Under the pieces are notes generated by a model, which saw only the letters and a program-made list of their open reading frames with translations, did no database searches and had not been told where the DNA came from. Positions 23,706-35,900 of a stretch of 64,000 nt of DNA are shown here, one piece after another. The stretch comes from Lepidonotus clava. Lineage: Eukaryota; Annelida; Polychaeta; Phyllodocida; Polynoidae. A program made the translations under genes and the position numbers. Location: positions 48,045,627 through 48,109,626 of the forward strand of contig OW387147.1 in NCBI GenBank assembly GCA_936440205.1. The letters are read 5' to 3'. Numbering within the stretch: position 1 is the stretch's first letter; each line of letters begins with the position of its first letter.

Positions 23706-24400
23706 AATGCAATAAATGTCAAAATCAAAATTAATGAAAATTATATATTAAATGTTCCAACGTTTAAATATTTGGGAATTAACTTAGATCAAACTTTAAA
23801 TTTCAAAAATCATCTTTCAAAATTGATCAGTGCAGTTTCTTATAAACTATTTTTATTTAGCAAAATAAGAAAGTTCATAAATGAGAAATGTGCTATTCAA
23901 ATTTATAAGTCAATGATTGTACCATTTTATGATTATTGTGACATTGTTTATATGTTCTCTAGTTATAAAGAGTTATATAAGCTCGAAAGACTATACATAC
24001 TAGAGGTTTAAGAACCTGTTTAAAAACACAAGGGAAATGTGAAAATGCATCATTATATAGAAGTTGTAGAATCTCAAGCCTTGAAGCGAGAAGAAATAAT
24101 CATTTACTTAATTTCATGTATAATGAAAAAGCAAAACATCCTGAAAAATTACAAAATAATAACATCAGTACAAGATCACAGTCATGATGGTCCACTATTT
24201 AAAATGAGTAAACCAAATTATGAATCATTCAAGAGAAGTATTATATATTCGGGATGCTTAAAATGGAATAATTTGAATCCAACTGTCAGAAATATTCAAA
24301 CCAAAATTGAATTTAAAAGATACCAGAAATCGGTAATGGTAAATTCATACAATATCTAATTCAAAGTTAAAGTTATTGAAATCAAACTCAGACTACGTAT
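23706..24400 (+). mobile_element. Second LINE, right part (C-terminal end)
   Basis: Starts with the 254-bp duplicated segment (to 23,959), then continues past the insertion point: YMFSSYKELYKLERLYILEV, and after frame changes the C-terminal LINE block SGCLKWNNLNPTVRNIQ...FKRYQKSVM to 24,357. The 3' UTR is AT-rich and ends near 24,400-24,500 without a clear tail. Confidence 0.75.
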
Positions 24401-24519
24401 GAAATAAAAAATAAACAATTAGATTTTAACTCAGAATAGACAATATTTGTTATCAGCAAAATGCACTTATGTATATGTTATATATATGTTCATATATGGA
24501 TATAAATTCCAACAGAAGA

Positions 24520-26805
24520 GGATCAGACTTACACCAGGGGGCTCCACCCTTACTCCCCTTGAGTGACCACTAGGGTTGGAGGTTACCTTCACTTCTCAAC
24601 TGACATTGACAACAACCACATGTCTGTTATCCCTGTCTGGAATTATGCGTGCTATTTCACAGGAAATGTTATCACGGAGTGCTGTTTTCAGCTTAATATC
24701 ATGGACTATCATCTTCTACGTTTCTGAAGGAATATCAGGAAGGATTTTGTCCGCTTCGTTGGAGTTTTCACATGTGAAAATGGCTCGTTTCACTTCGCCG
24801 GGCACAGCGTTCTCAGGCAGGGATGACCCCAGGTACGTGTCCTATTTAGAGGACCAATTGTCACATGCAAGCATTTTAGTTGAGAAGCAAGAGAAATCTG
24901 ACGTGTTCATGCAACAAGTATTGTCACGTTTAGAACAATTGGAACTTTCTCAGGCCCCTAAAAGCACTAACCCGTGGGGTGAACCGAAATTAGACTTTAA
25001 TTTGAGATCGACCCCGGTAAACCAGAACCAACCCGTCCCGCCAACCACTCAATATGGTAATTTGCACCTGCCACCACCTCAACCGGGGTACGGTGGACCA
25101 GCACCACCAGCCGGTGGTGGTAACCCAGTTGTTATTCAGACGGACGCGGCTGCTAACTTGTTGAATGCTCCACTTACCCAGGCTTTGACCGATTTGTCCG
25201 AGGCCATTAACCCAGGTCCTTTGGGTTATAAAAAAGGTATCCATTTCAGACCGGAATACTACGTTCAACATTTGTTAGAGTGTAAACCGATCAAATCCTT
25301 GGATCACTCAAAAATGTCGTATAAAGATTTAATTTACGGCATGACGCAGGTTTTACAACAGCTGATTAAATCTGGCGGTGATGTGTGAGGATATGTCGAC
25401 CATATAGCCTTTGTGGCGAAGCAGGGACAATTAAATTGTTTCACTGATTCGGCTTTAGTTGCATATGATCGTAGCATTGTTGATAAAGTCGTTAGAAGTG
25501 AATTATCATCCGATGTTGTCAGTGTAGCATGTAATTTTCATGCGGGTAACATTATCCGTGATCATTCGAAGCGTGATCAACCCACTGGTAAACGTGGCAG
25601 GGGATCATACTCACGAGGCAGAGGTCGCGGAGAACACACTTCAACGGTTGACGGTAATGAGAAGGATGGTTCAGGAGATCAATTCCCTTCGGACCTGTGT
25701 TACAATTTCAATTATCGGAAATGCAACGGTGGCTGCAGCAAGTTGCATTTGTGCAGGTCTTGCCGTGGCAAACACAAGGCACTCGGTTGCCACGAAAAGC
25801 CATGACTTTATGATTGTATAGGCTGTGCTAATGATTTACTCTCGGAAGATATTCATGTAATTTTTCCAGATGGGGATAATATTAGTGAAATGAGTTATGA
25901 ATGTGCGTTAACTTGCTCTGCTGTCACTACAGAATCATCTGATGATGTTACTCCCCCGGTTGCTAAAGTTCTATTGGGTAATACCGATGAAAATGACATG
26001 CTTTCAGAGAATTTCATTACAGACGCTGACCTCCTACATACGGATTACACAAACATTCGTTCATCACAAGATGTGAGTAGTATACCACGTTGTGCCTTAT
26101 ATCCAGGAGACTTGGATAATGACGAACGTTTGTATTATGATCCTACTAATTCTATACAGATGTGTCCTAATGATATTCGTTTATCGGGCAGACATCGTAT
26201 AGGTGGCTATAATTCTCAGATGAATGCTCTAGTGTATTATCTCCAATACGAGCCTGACTTAGCCATTAAAGACTATCTTCAGAGCGGTATTAGAGAAGGT
26301 TTCCGCATTGTTGATTTTGATGCCCCCATCCAGTCTTATGAATGTAAGAACTATTCGTCGGTCTGTTCAGGCCCCGCTCATGACTATATTTCTGACATAA
26401 TTTTTCAGGAAGTTCTGGAAGGTAAATATGTTAGAGCTGACACGATCCCTGTATGTGTCCATGCATTGGGAGCTGTGCCCAAGGGTGACTCATCCTTTAG
26501 GCCTATCACTGACTGCAGGCGCCCTGAAGGTATTTCCATAAATAATTTTATGTTATCTACCTGTGATGAATTTATGTACTCATCCATAGATGATGTGACG
26601 GAGTGCATATCCAAAGATTGCTACATGGCGACCGTCGACATCTCCGCTGCCTATCGTTCGATTAGTGTGCATCCGTCAGACTGGACCTATCAAGGAGTGT
26701 CATGGCGTTTCCCTGATGGTGAGCGTTATTTAATGGATGCTAGGTTATGTTTTGGCCTGCGCTGTGCGCCCTTCATATTTACTGAACTCTTTATGAATAA
26801 TTAGA
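24520..26805 (+). mobile_element. Partial Ngaro-type element: gag and front of RT
   Basis: The gag-like region (24,780-25,805) shares with the 2.5-7.5 kb element the block SLDHSKMSYKDLIYGM, an Arg/Gly patch, and the zinc motif CYNFNYRKCNGGCSKLHLC. The RT region (25,890-26,805) contains ALGAVPKGDSSFRPITDCR, YMATVDISAAYRSISV and LCFGLRCAPFIF. No YxDD box, RNase H, recombinase or right-end repeats follow, and no matching left repeat was found. The lineage differs clearly from both other YR elements in this window. It is broken, with one or two interruptions besides the missing right half. Confidence 0.75.
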
Positions 26806-28766
26806 TTGTTTCAAACTTACTGTTAGATTTAAGATTACATTGAATTGTTGAATCATTAAATTCTATATTCAAGCAAAAGCAAGGGAAAATGTATGTAAGC
26901 CCTCTGGTGCAGCAACGAAAACCGGAATTTGTCCGAGCGTTAACCAGAATAATCAAAGTTAATAAAAAAAAAATCCCAAAAAACATGTCTTAGACCAAGA
27001 TTATACAGTCCCTATCTGGAACTCTGGAGCATTAATGTCTTCTACTTCTTGGGCTTAAGCAGATTTAAGACCTGGTTCTAGCTTCTTAAACATGAAACAC
27101 GCAACACAAATGGTAAAAATGGGCGGCTGGACTTAGAAACAAAGGGGTTAAATATAGGGTTTACTTTCATTGTTATTTGTAAGTCTACCATCTCCTAAGT
27201 TTCTGTCTTCATGGTTCCAGTAAGCTAGCCGTTGATCCCAGTCTTCCATCTTGTCTCGACTGTAAGTCATCCTAGAACCTAGTTCCGAATTCAGGGATGA
27301 CAGAGAACATTCATGTGAAAGGATAGTATTTATTTATCCAAACGCATTTCATATACCGTTGACTTCGAATTCTTAGAGATCCGCTCTACTCCATACAACC
27401 AGTACTCCTGAGCTCACCCTCCTATACGGCTCCACTCACTTGCCCAGACGTAACCTGAGTTCGCTAGGTCCCCACTTCTCGGACTTGCCTCACAGGCCAC
27501 CTGGATCACTCCGAGGAACAGAGGCACAAACTGTGTATCTTATTCACCTCGTTTTTTATAATCATCTCTATGCTCTCCAATCACATACTTACTCAGAGAG
27601 CCTATTTTAACCCCGATCCTTGCTTCTACTAAAGCTAGCTAAGATAGGTACTCCGCAATAAGACTGACACCCACGTCAGTACATGGGAAAGACCCAACAT
27701 TGAACACAGGACATAACAGCATCAGGGCATGACATGGAACACAGGGACTGCGACAGCGACAACAACAGCGGAAGGACAGGCTGACACGGGTGATGATGAG
27801 GGACACCTGACACAAGACATCAGGCCAGCGGCTGTCACCCTACTACTTTATCTTCAGGGGTACTGACTTGACATCTGGGCAAGGAAGGATGGAATTGGCC
27901 CAGTGTTAGTTAGCATAGCGAGCAAGTAGTAGTGACCTCCATGGCCCAGTTAACAAATAAGAGGACACGAAGGTCCTGCATCACCCTTTGGTTCCTCACC
28001 CCTTGGTTCCTCAGCCCGGTCTCTGGTACATGGTCCACTGCACACACACATCCACCACCCCTATCCTTTTTTTATCCTCTCTGAGACAACTCGAGCCGCC
28101 GAAGGTTCGTCCTCCTATCCTATCTGAAAAGTCCGCCCTCGGGTATATGAGGCATGTCTCCCAACAGCACCCGCCATCTAGCCTTGTCGCACAGTCAGGC
28201 AAGTAAAAAAAGAATGAATCCCGAAGTTATCTTATCAATTTTCATTGTCCTTGTCTATTGCTTTGTAGACAGTTGAATATAACCCTTACGTAAGGATACA
28301 CATTCCTGAATATTGTTGGTAATTATACGTGTGCTTGGCAGCTTTCCGTAGTATTTCCGTAATATCTTTTTAGTTATTTGGCATGTAAAACACTTTTTTA
28401 TGGAAATATTACATAATATAACTGAATTAGGAACTATATTCCTAAAATGCAAGATGTGATAACAGAATTTTGCTTTCTATTGTATTCAATATACAGGATG
28501 GTCCCGTAAGGAAATAATAATTTCAGCTGTAAAATTGCATAAATGTTGCTAAAATACACAAGTTAGGAATGTAAAATTACATTTTCGTAGTGTGATTTTC
28601 GTGCAAACACACATAAATTATATGTGATGAAGGGACGACACAATTTCAGGAATTTCAGCAATCCATATCCTTTTTCTGTAACACTTTTACTAATTTTATG
28701 TGTAAAACACTACTTACGGGGCCTGGGTGGCTCCATCATTCACATTACAAATTCAGTGTGAATGTC
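26806..28766. other. Intergenic, nothing recognised
   Basis: No gene or known element. GC is higher at 27,650-28,210, and a small open frame at 27,988-28,206 is matched by one on the other strand, which is typical of non-coding DNA. A TTCCTCACCCCTTGGTTCCTC doublet lies near 27,990. Confidence 0.4.
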
Positions 28767-29446
28767 TTAACCCTTTCCAACCACATCGACCAATGTTATT
28801 TATAGGCTTTATAATACATATGTATGTGTATGTGAAATTCCTGTTTTCCTTATTTTGGTCCTCTGTTTTATGTGTTTCTATTGATATGGCAAAACCCTCC
28901 AAAATAGTGCTATGGCTCATAGCATATGGGCCATGGTCATATTTTAAGTTATGGTAGTAAACAAATCTGTATTCTCATTGATATTATTTACATATAATTA
29001 TTATCAATACCCGTAAATTATAGGCATTTTTGCCATTTTTGGACCACAATTTTACCATAGTCCTGTTCATGGGTTTAAATCCAACAATGCATAAAATAAT
29101 TAGGATTTGGCATCAAATGACAGGAAATGGTCGGGGGAACAACTTTCTAATCAAAAGTTTTCTCCAAAATCAATATTTATGTCACCTTTGGGACATTTCC
29201 TAGGAAATTGGGTTTAAGATATGTAATCTTCAGGAAATTTGGATGACATTTAAAACATTCCATGGTTACCATGGCAACCAAAATTTAAGATGGGAATGAA
29301 TTTTCTAAATCCTGTGATAATGGGTTATATGATGAAATGAGGCCTAGTCATCAAAGACCCTGTCAGAAATTACAATTAGGAAAAGTAAACGGTGATGCTC
29401 ATATTTTTAGTCAAAATCCATTTTGGTGCCGTCAGCAAAGGGTTAA
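28767..29446. mobile_element. TTAA-flanked MITE, second copy type
   Basis: TTAA at 28,767-28,770 and 29,443-29,446. The termini CCCTTTCCAACC and GCAAAGGG begin and end like the MITE in the GPCR intron (TTAA-CCCTTT...AAAGGG-TTAA), but the interior is different and longer (680 bp). It is non-coding and consistent with a piggyBac-type non-autonomous element. Confidence 0.5.
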
Positions 29447-30699
29447 GCTTTATTGGAAGTAGTTCCAGTCAGCCCCTGACCCTATCCACTCACCTGTTGG
29501 CCTCACCTGTTGACATCCCTTTCTTCCCCTGTGCTTCCCCTTCTGGCCTTTTCTTTAACCTCCTGTCTCTTTCTTTCCCCTCCCACCCTTTCATTCTGTC
29601 GTTCAGCTCTTAGACCCTTGGGTACAACAGGTGGTGAACAGAGGCTGGCATTGTTCATAAAAATCTGATGGAAACTGACCTAACTAACTTTATTTACGCA
29701 GATTATACCCCCCAACAGCTTTGTAGGAGGTTAAATTCACACTAACATATTGGCTAACTATGTCTGTGATGCTTCTGTGACATGTTTTTAATGATTAAAT
29801 GTTTTAATTTGCCTTTTGTGGATTACTTATGTCAAGGACCCCATAAAGGCATTACCTTAGTATTTATTCTTCTCTACTTTGTTAACCGCACCAGCACCAG
29901 TACACATATATACAGGTGGATACTCTGGTCATCTAATTCTTTTTCATTAATACAGGACTTGGACGTTTTTTTTAAAATAAGTAATATTGAATGATTGATA
30001 CTTCTGAGAAAGGTTTTAGGGTTGTTGTTTTTTAATCTTAGAAGCATTTGTAGTAAAAAAGATTCTATTAGGTCGATGATTGAGCTATCAGACTGCGCAA
30101 AAGTAGTTAGCAAAACACCTTGTGCATATAATTAGAAGCATGTAAATAAAATGAAGGAATAAGTCACCATTTTGCAGAAGACATATTATAAAAGGTATTC
30201 GAAATTATACAAATTACTGCGTTACGTAATGTAAACATGGTACGAGTTTCTGGTAGGTGTAGTAAACCTGGTCAGCTACGGCAGACAGGCTACGTCTCCT
30301 AGTAAGCAGCACTGCTTGGGATAGAATCAATAACCAAACTAATATATAAAGGTGGGAACCCATGGTTAAGGGCAGAGAACAAGGTGATACATGTTTGAAC
30401 AATACGAATCTTGGGGGTTTGAATAGCCATACATGTGACATCTGGTGACTAGTAATGGAACTGTACTGTTGCATAGCCGCACAAAGTCGGGCGGACTTTA
30501 CTGAGGAAGCTTGCCTTCAAGTGGTGTTATTTGCGAACATAGGATTAAGATAGGCTGTGACTACACTGGCAATTGTATTGCAATCGATAAATCCACAAAT
30601 AAACTTAACTCTCAACCAAGCGTTTAGTTGTCTGCGTTATGGATATGAGTGCCCATATCGCGGATCAGTCTACCACTTGGCTAGCAAGGATAAAGGAAG
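29447..30699. other. Intergenic, nothing recognised
   Basis: No coding pattern. There is a pyrimidine-rich stretch at 29,500-29,610. Open frames at 29,782-30,474 lack recognisable motifs. Confidence 0.4.
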
Positions 30700-32095
30700 A
30701 TTAACTTAGAATATTCAGATGATAAAGTAATAGCAGTTCCCCATTTATTAAATAAACACCATAACAACAAATAGCGTTCAAGACTATCATTTCATATGTT
30801 TAAATGAAACATGGTTGCAATACAACAGTTATTTAGATATAACCGGTTTTGAATCTTATATATAGGTTTGATAGGAAGCCTGTAAATGTAAATTTCTTTG
30901 TCAAAAGAGGAGGAGGATTGATGGAATAATGTCAAAATACCCTATACATGCAGCTCTTGGATGTAGCAGATCTCAATATTTCAAATAGCAGCATAGCATC
31001 CATGGTAGCGTATCTCTCTGTTCCAGGTATGAAGCCATTATATATAATTAATGTGTACCGACTTCATAAATAGTTTGAACCAGAAGGGACAGGCAAATCT
31101 TACTAATACTAATGATATAAGTTATATTGTTGTTGAATTAAACTAGTAATTATGGTTACATTAGACCAACACATTCCTGTTGAATCTTTTTCTTTTAAGT
31201 CAAAAACACCTGACTGGCTCACAGATGAAATTATAGAATTCATGAAGGACAGGGACGCTGCCATGGTAAGAGCTAGGAGAACTAAGTCTGATGTTGATAG
31301 GGGTACTGCTAGATGACTGAGAAATATCACCAACACGCCTGTGAAGAGACTTAGGTCGGATCTCATTAAATCTGAACTAAATAGACAGGCAAAGAAACAA
31401 CATTTTTTTTAGAAACTTTATCTGAAAATTTACCCCAAAAGACAATTATTTTTCAAAAATAGGAAATAATCTAGCAGGTCAAATCCCAGAAGGTATACCA
31501 ATGCCGCTATTAAATCATGACATTCACCCTCCTCAGCCAGTTAATGAGAATTTTGAACTCTGTCACTTTACTCTACAGGAATATCGGAAATGGGGTTCAG
31601 AGGTTGATATTTCTAAACTGAGTGGTACAACAGTTAAATCTCCAGAATTTTGAGGTACATTTTCTATCATTTTTTAATAAAATAGTGGATGAGGGTATTT
31701 ACCTTGACTCTTGGAAGCATGCTACTGTAGTCCCAATACCAATAAAAAATGATGTTAAAGAACCTTCAGATTTAAGGCCTATATCCCTGTTGCCATTATT
31801 TGGGAAAACACTTGAACGTCTGATACATGACCAGATGAAATAATTTCCTACACAAAATAGTTTAATAGATAGAAGACAATTTGGATTAAGGCCAAAACAT
31901 TCAACAGAGATGGTGTTTTTACTTTAACTACCTGATTATATAATATCATGATATTATCAATAGAAACGATAATACCATTGTTATCTATTTCAACCTGAAA
32001 AAGGCATTTGATACAGTTTTCCATCCTCACTTGATAGACAAATTACAAGCTCTAAATTTTGGCCCGAGGACATTGTTCAAGGTAATGATCAAGTG
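30700..32095 (+). mobile_element. Decayed LINE (endonuclease and RT fragments)
   Basis: In order: endonuclease-like CLNETWLQYNSYLDITGFESY (around 30,785-30,860), VKRGGGL, PGMKPLYIINVYR (31,020-31,070). Then the linker PDWLTDEIIEFMKDRDAAM (31,210), RT LDSWKHATVVPIPIKND and DLRPISLLPLFGKTLERLIHDQM (31,700-31,840), FGLRPKHSTEMVF and IYFNLKKAFDTVFHPHLIDKL (to 32,050). Many stops and frame changes, and no YADD block or 3' end. This is the oldest-looking LINE in the window. Confidence 0.7.
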
Positions 32096-32829
32096 AGCAA
32101 ACTGTTTCAACCTATCCTTAAGTTTCTAGAACACATTTAAAAGAAAACAAACCCTAGGAAGAATGCTGCATACAATTTATTAACTATTCCCTATGTCACG
32201 TAACATAAAACATATGTATTAGCTGTAGGTGTATCAGAGGAATTTAGTAACATTGTCCCTAAACACAAACCATTTTTTCATCCAAGAAATGAAGATACAT
32301 CATCAAACTTCCCTAAATGAAATAATATATTTATAATAAGCTGGTTTTTTGTGCAATAATGAAATTCATTGTCTTGTATCCAGCAGAATATTGTCCCAGG
32401 TTTTTATACCTTACTATGTATTCTACAGGAGCAACAATTCACAAATAAGTAGGGTGAAATGGAACTATGCCCTGGAAGGTAGGGCCTGTCAGCCTGCCCA
32501 CTGAGGGTGGATCTAGTCAATGTCAGAATCTAAAAATATAGAAAATTACAATAACATAATCAACACTGGCACCTTGTTCAGTACTTCATTCAATACCCTC
32601 CAAGTGCTAGAGGTGAAACACCTTGTATGTAGGCTTACATTTATCTTCATGTGACATTTATATGTCGTAACAAGTTATTGTGTCGAGTTTTTTTGTTCCC
32701 ATTCCTGAATAGTCTAATGACCAAACAGAACATGCATTGATGATGCAAAGTGCTTAAAATTTGATCAATGAAGTGAAATCTGTTTGTAAACTCTGATGAA
32801 GGAGCTCATAATGATGCTCATTGAAGTTT
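32096..32829 (-). other. Presumed 3' UTR and flank of gene B
   Basis: Lies downstream of the gene B stop. A minus-strand AATAAA (plus-strand TTTATT at 32,176-32,181) is a possible but distant polyadenylation signal. Nothing else is recognised. Confidence 0.3.
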
Positions 32830-32960
32830 CAGCTGGGCAGGGGGAGGTTGAGTTGGTGAGGGCAGAGTGAGGGTGAGTTGTTAAGTGCAGGGGGAGGTTG
32901 GATTGTTTAGGGCAGGGGGAGCGGCCTGAGTTGGTGAGTTGCTCATGGCAGGGGGAGACT
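32830..32960 (-). repeat. G-rich minisatellite spanning the gene B stop codon
   Basis: On the minus strand CTCCCCCTGCC recurs four to five times at ~28-40 bp spacing, interleaved with AACTCACC(AACTCA). The first unit contains the last codons and TGA stop of gene B, and the rest lie in the 3' UTR. Confidence 0.6.
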
Positions 32961-35900
32961 AAGATCACGAAGGGCCAGCAGCTCATGGTAAGACAGCGCC
33001 TTGTCGTAGCAGAAGAACTGAAAGTAAAAACAGAAGCATAGTGGAACTAAGACATACAATATCAGTACTATTGAATATCAGTTTGTTAAATTCTATTTCA
33101 GGAAAAATTTGAACAAACCATTGGCAGATCTATATTATAATTACTACTTTGTAAAAGATGAATCTAAAGACAAACCTCAAAACAAACTCTCCTTAGATCT
33201 GGTAACATTATCATATATGCAGAGGCTATGACATAACTTTGCACTTTTTAGTGTCCCTAGATATACTGATATATAACTTCATTAAGTATGTCAAGTGTTG
33301 TACTTACGTCATCTATGTAACCCTCAAAGAAATAGGGTTCATCAAGCTCCTCTATGATCTGGGCCTGCTTACCCAGAAACAGGCCTCTGTTTGTAATGGT
33401 CAGTTCTAAAAATAGTAAAAGGCATGTTAAAATTATCTTACCCCTCTTTTACCTGTCAGCTGTATGCAAATGCATATGTTTGAGTTTCGTAAAGACATAG
33501 ACCTTAAATGTGTGGTACTAATCCACTATGGTGGATCATGGCTTTTAAGTTTATCATAATGTCTGGTAAATACAGAAACAATTAATATTGTACATTCATT
33601 GTAAACAACACTTATAATTCAACGCTTTCAACTACCGTGTAAAATCTACACTGTTGATTTTGATATTCTACACTGTTGATTTTGATATACCCTTTGAACA
33701 TTGGGTTTTCACTTCATCCTGAAGAAGACTTTCAAACAGTCAAAAAATGTTGATCATTCTGCTATTTTAACTGTCTACCTATGATTGATAAATAATACCT
33801 TCGTCCATCAAGTTGTGCTTGTTGGGTTTGGTGCTTAACATCACCTTTTTTAATTGAATGTGTCTGGTTTTCAATGCATGGGTGTGTGTGTGTATAGGTC
33901 CCAATTCATTTACAATTTTCAAGGCTCCACTTATCTATGCATGTCTAATGTTGTGTCTCCTCTGGGGGGGGGGGGGACAAATAATTTCACAGGCAAAGAG
34001 TTTTAACCATTTCAATCAACAACAGCTGGTGGTGATTTGTGGCCTTGGTCACTCTGGTCGAAAAAACGGTTAACACTCATTGCCTGGTGATGAAGCTCTT
34101 TGTCATCCTAGTAGAGACACAACTTTAAGCTATATATGTGGAAGGAAAGATGATTTCTAACACAGAGTGATGAGAACCTATAGTTACATAAAGCATTAGG
34201 TACTCAGTTTAGTTCAAATTTGATCTTTTCCTCTAAATAACAGAATCAACAGTAATTACACCTGTCTGTGTATACTAATATATATCCACTGACCATCAAG
34301 AGTGGTGACGTTAGTGAGCTCCAGGCTGGCCTCAGGCTCGATGTTCTCCAGGTCGTTAATGTCCAGGGCCAGGAGGGGCGGGGAGCGGTACCCATCCAGG
34401 GTGAATGCCACGAAGAACCACTCATTCAGTGGCGCCTGGAGCAAAGGGGAGGGGGGTGTAGAGGAATAATGAGAGCAGTTTGTTACGGTTTTCTTGCATA
34501 TTGCATCCTTCTATTCTTTATTCAAACTGAGTGGTCATTAGTGGGAAGTGTTTGTTATTGTAGTTCAAGTATAGCCCAGATGATTCATGCAGAACTTTGT
34601 ATATGTAGTATATAGAAAGGTTTTCCCAGATAACTAAACAAAACCGAGTCTATGGATACGGGAGGGCAGGAAACAACGAGTCACATAGTCATATCAGGAT
34701 GGAGTCTAGAGGATGATGCCTGATTTCACATAGTGACAAGTCGTCCTGACCTCCCATATGCACAGAATTGTGAAGGTTAATTGACACTTATTTACTCAAA
34801 TTTACTACTGTTCATGCATTAAATATTTTCAATCTGATGATTCTTGTGGAACTATGTTGGTGGTGGACTACTTGTGTTCACAGTGACACAATTTATTTAC
34901 AATGCTGCGATCTTCATCTTCATGGGCCCTTTTCTCAATTTTCTCAAGAACTATTTTATATAATGTTAGGCATTTGAATCATGAGAATCTGCTGACCTTG
35001 CCATCGTTGTCTTAATTAGGTAATTTATAATTGGGCATTTTAGGTATCAAAGGGACTGTCTAGCAGGTTTCTAAATGAGCCAGCATATAGTCTTGATACT
35101 GTTTGTGAGGTTAGACCAATACTATGGGAATAATTAACCATGATAAAAAAACATGTGTCACCATATTCATTTTCAAGATAAATGGGGTTGTAAAAATTAG
35201 GTTTCACTATAGCTTTCTATGGGAAAATACTAGTTATTCATCTCCTGAAAAATTCAACCAGCATATATTAATCAAACATGATTTAATATTATCTATGGAC
35301 TTGTACCAATATATTTCAGCAAAGAAAAGTGGGGGTCACCGTGCTAATTAAAGAGCTGCAACCCTTAGAAACAGAATAATATTATGGTTATTTATGTATA
35401 TTCCTTTGTAGACAAATTCTTTTTAAATCTCTCATTATCCCGTTCCAAGTTAAAATGTTTGTAGAAAAGTTGGTATTTCATTGGAAATAAAAGATATTTT
35501 ATATATAAACATAATTTCAAGCCCCTAAGATTTTTACACCAGGTGGACCTTGTGTGGTCAGTCCCAAATCCCTTTAAAATTGTGAACTTTGCTATTGCTG
35601 TCTTAAGTAGGTCACTCTTGGGTTCAAAGTTCATGCTGTGGAAACTCACGCCTCTGATTGGTCCAAAAACTATGTTGGACTACTTCTCCATATCAGTAGA
35701 GTCTACTGATATGGAATCCATATCACCACAAATGTATAGCAAAACATCTTCACAACAATTATTATTGCATTGTAATCTGGATTATCACCTTTGTAGTATG
35801 ATTACCTAGCTTAGGCTTAATCATTAAATGACTTATTCTTATATAAGAAAATAACTCATTTCGATGCTTAACAACTCCAAATCAGCTTGTACAACAACAT

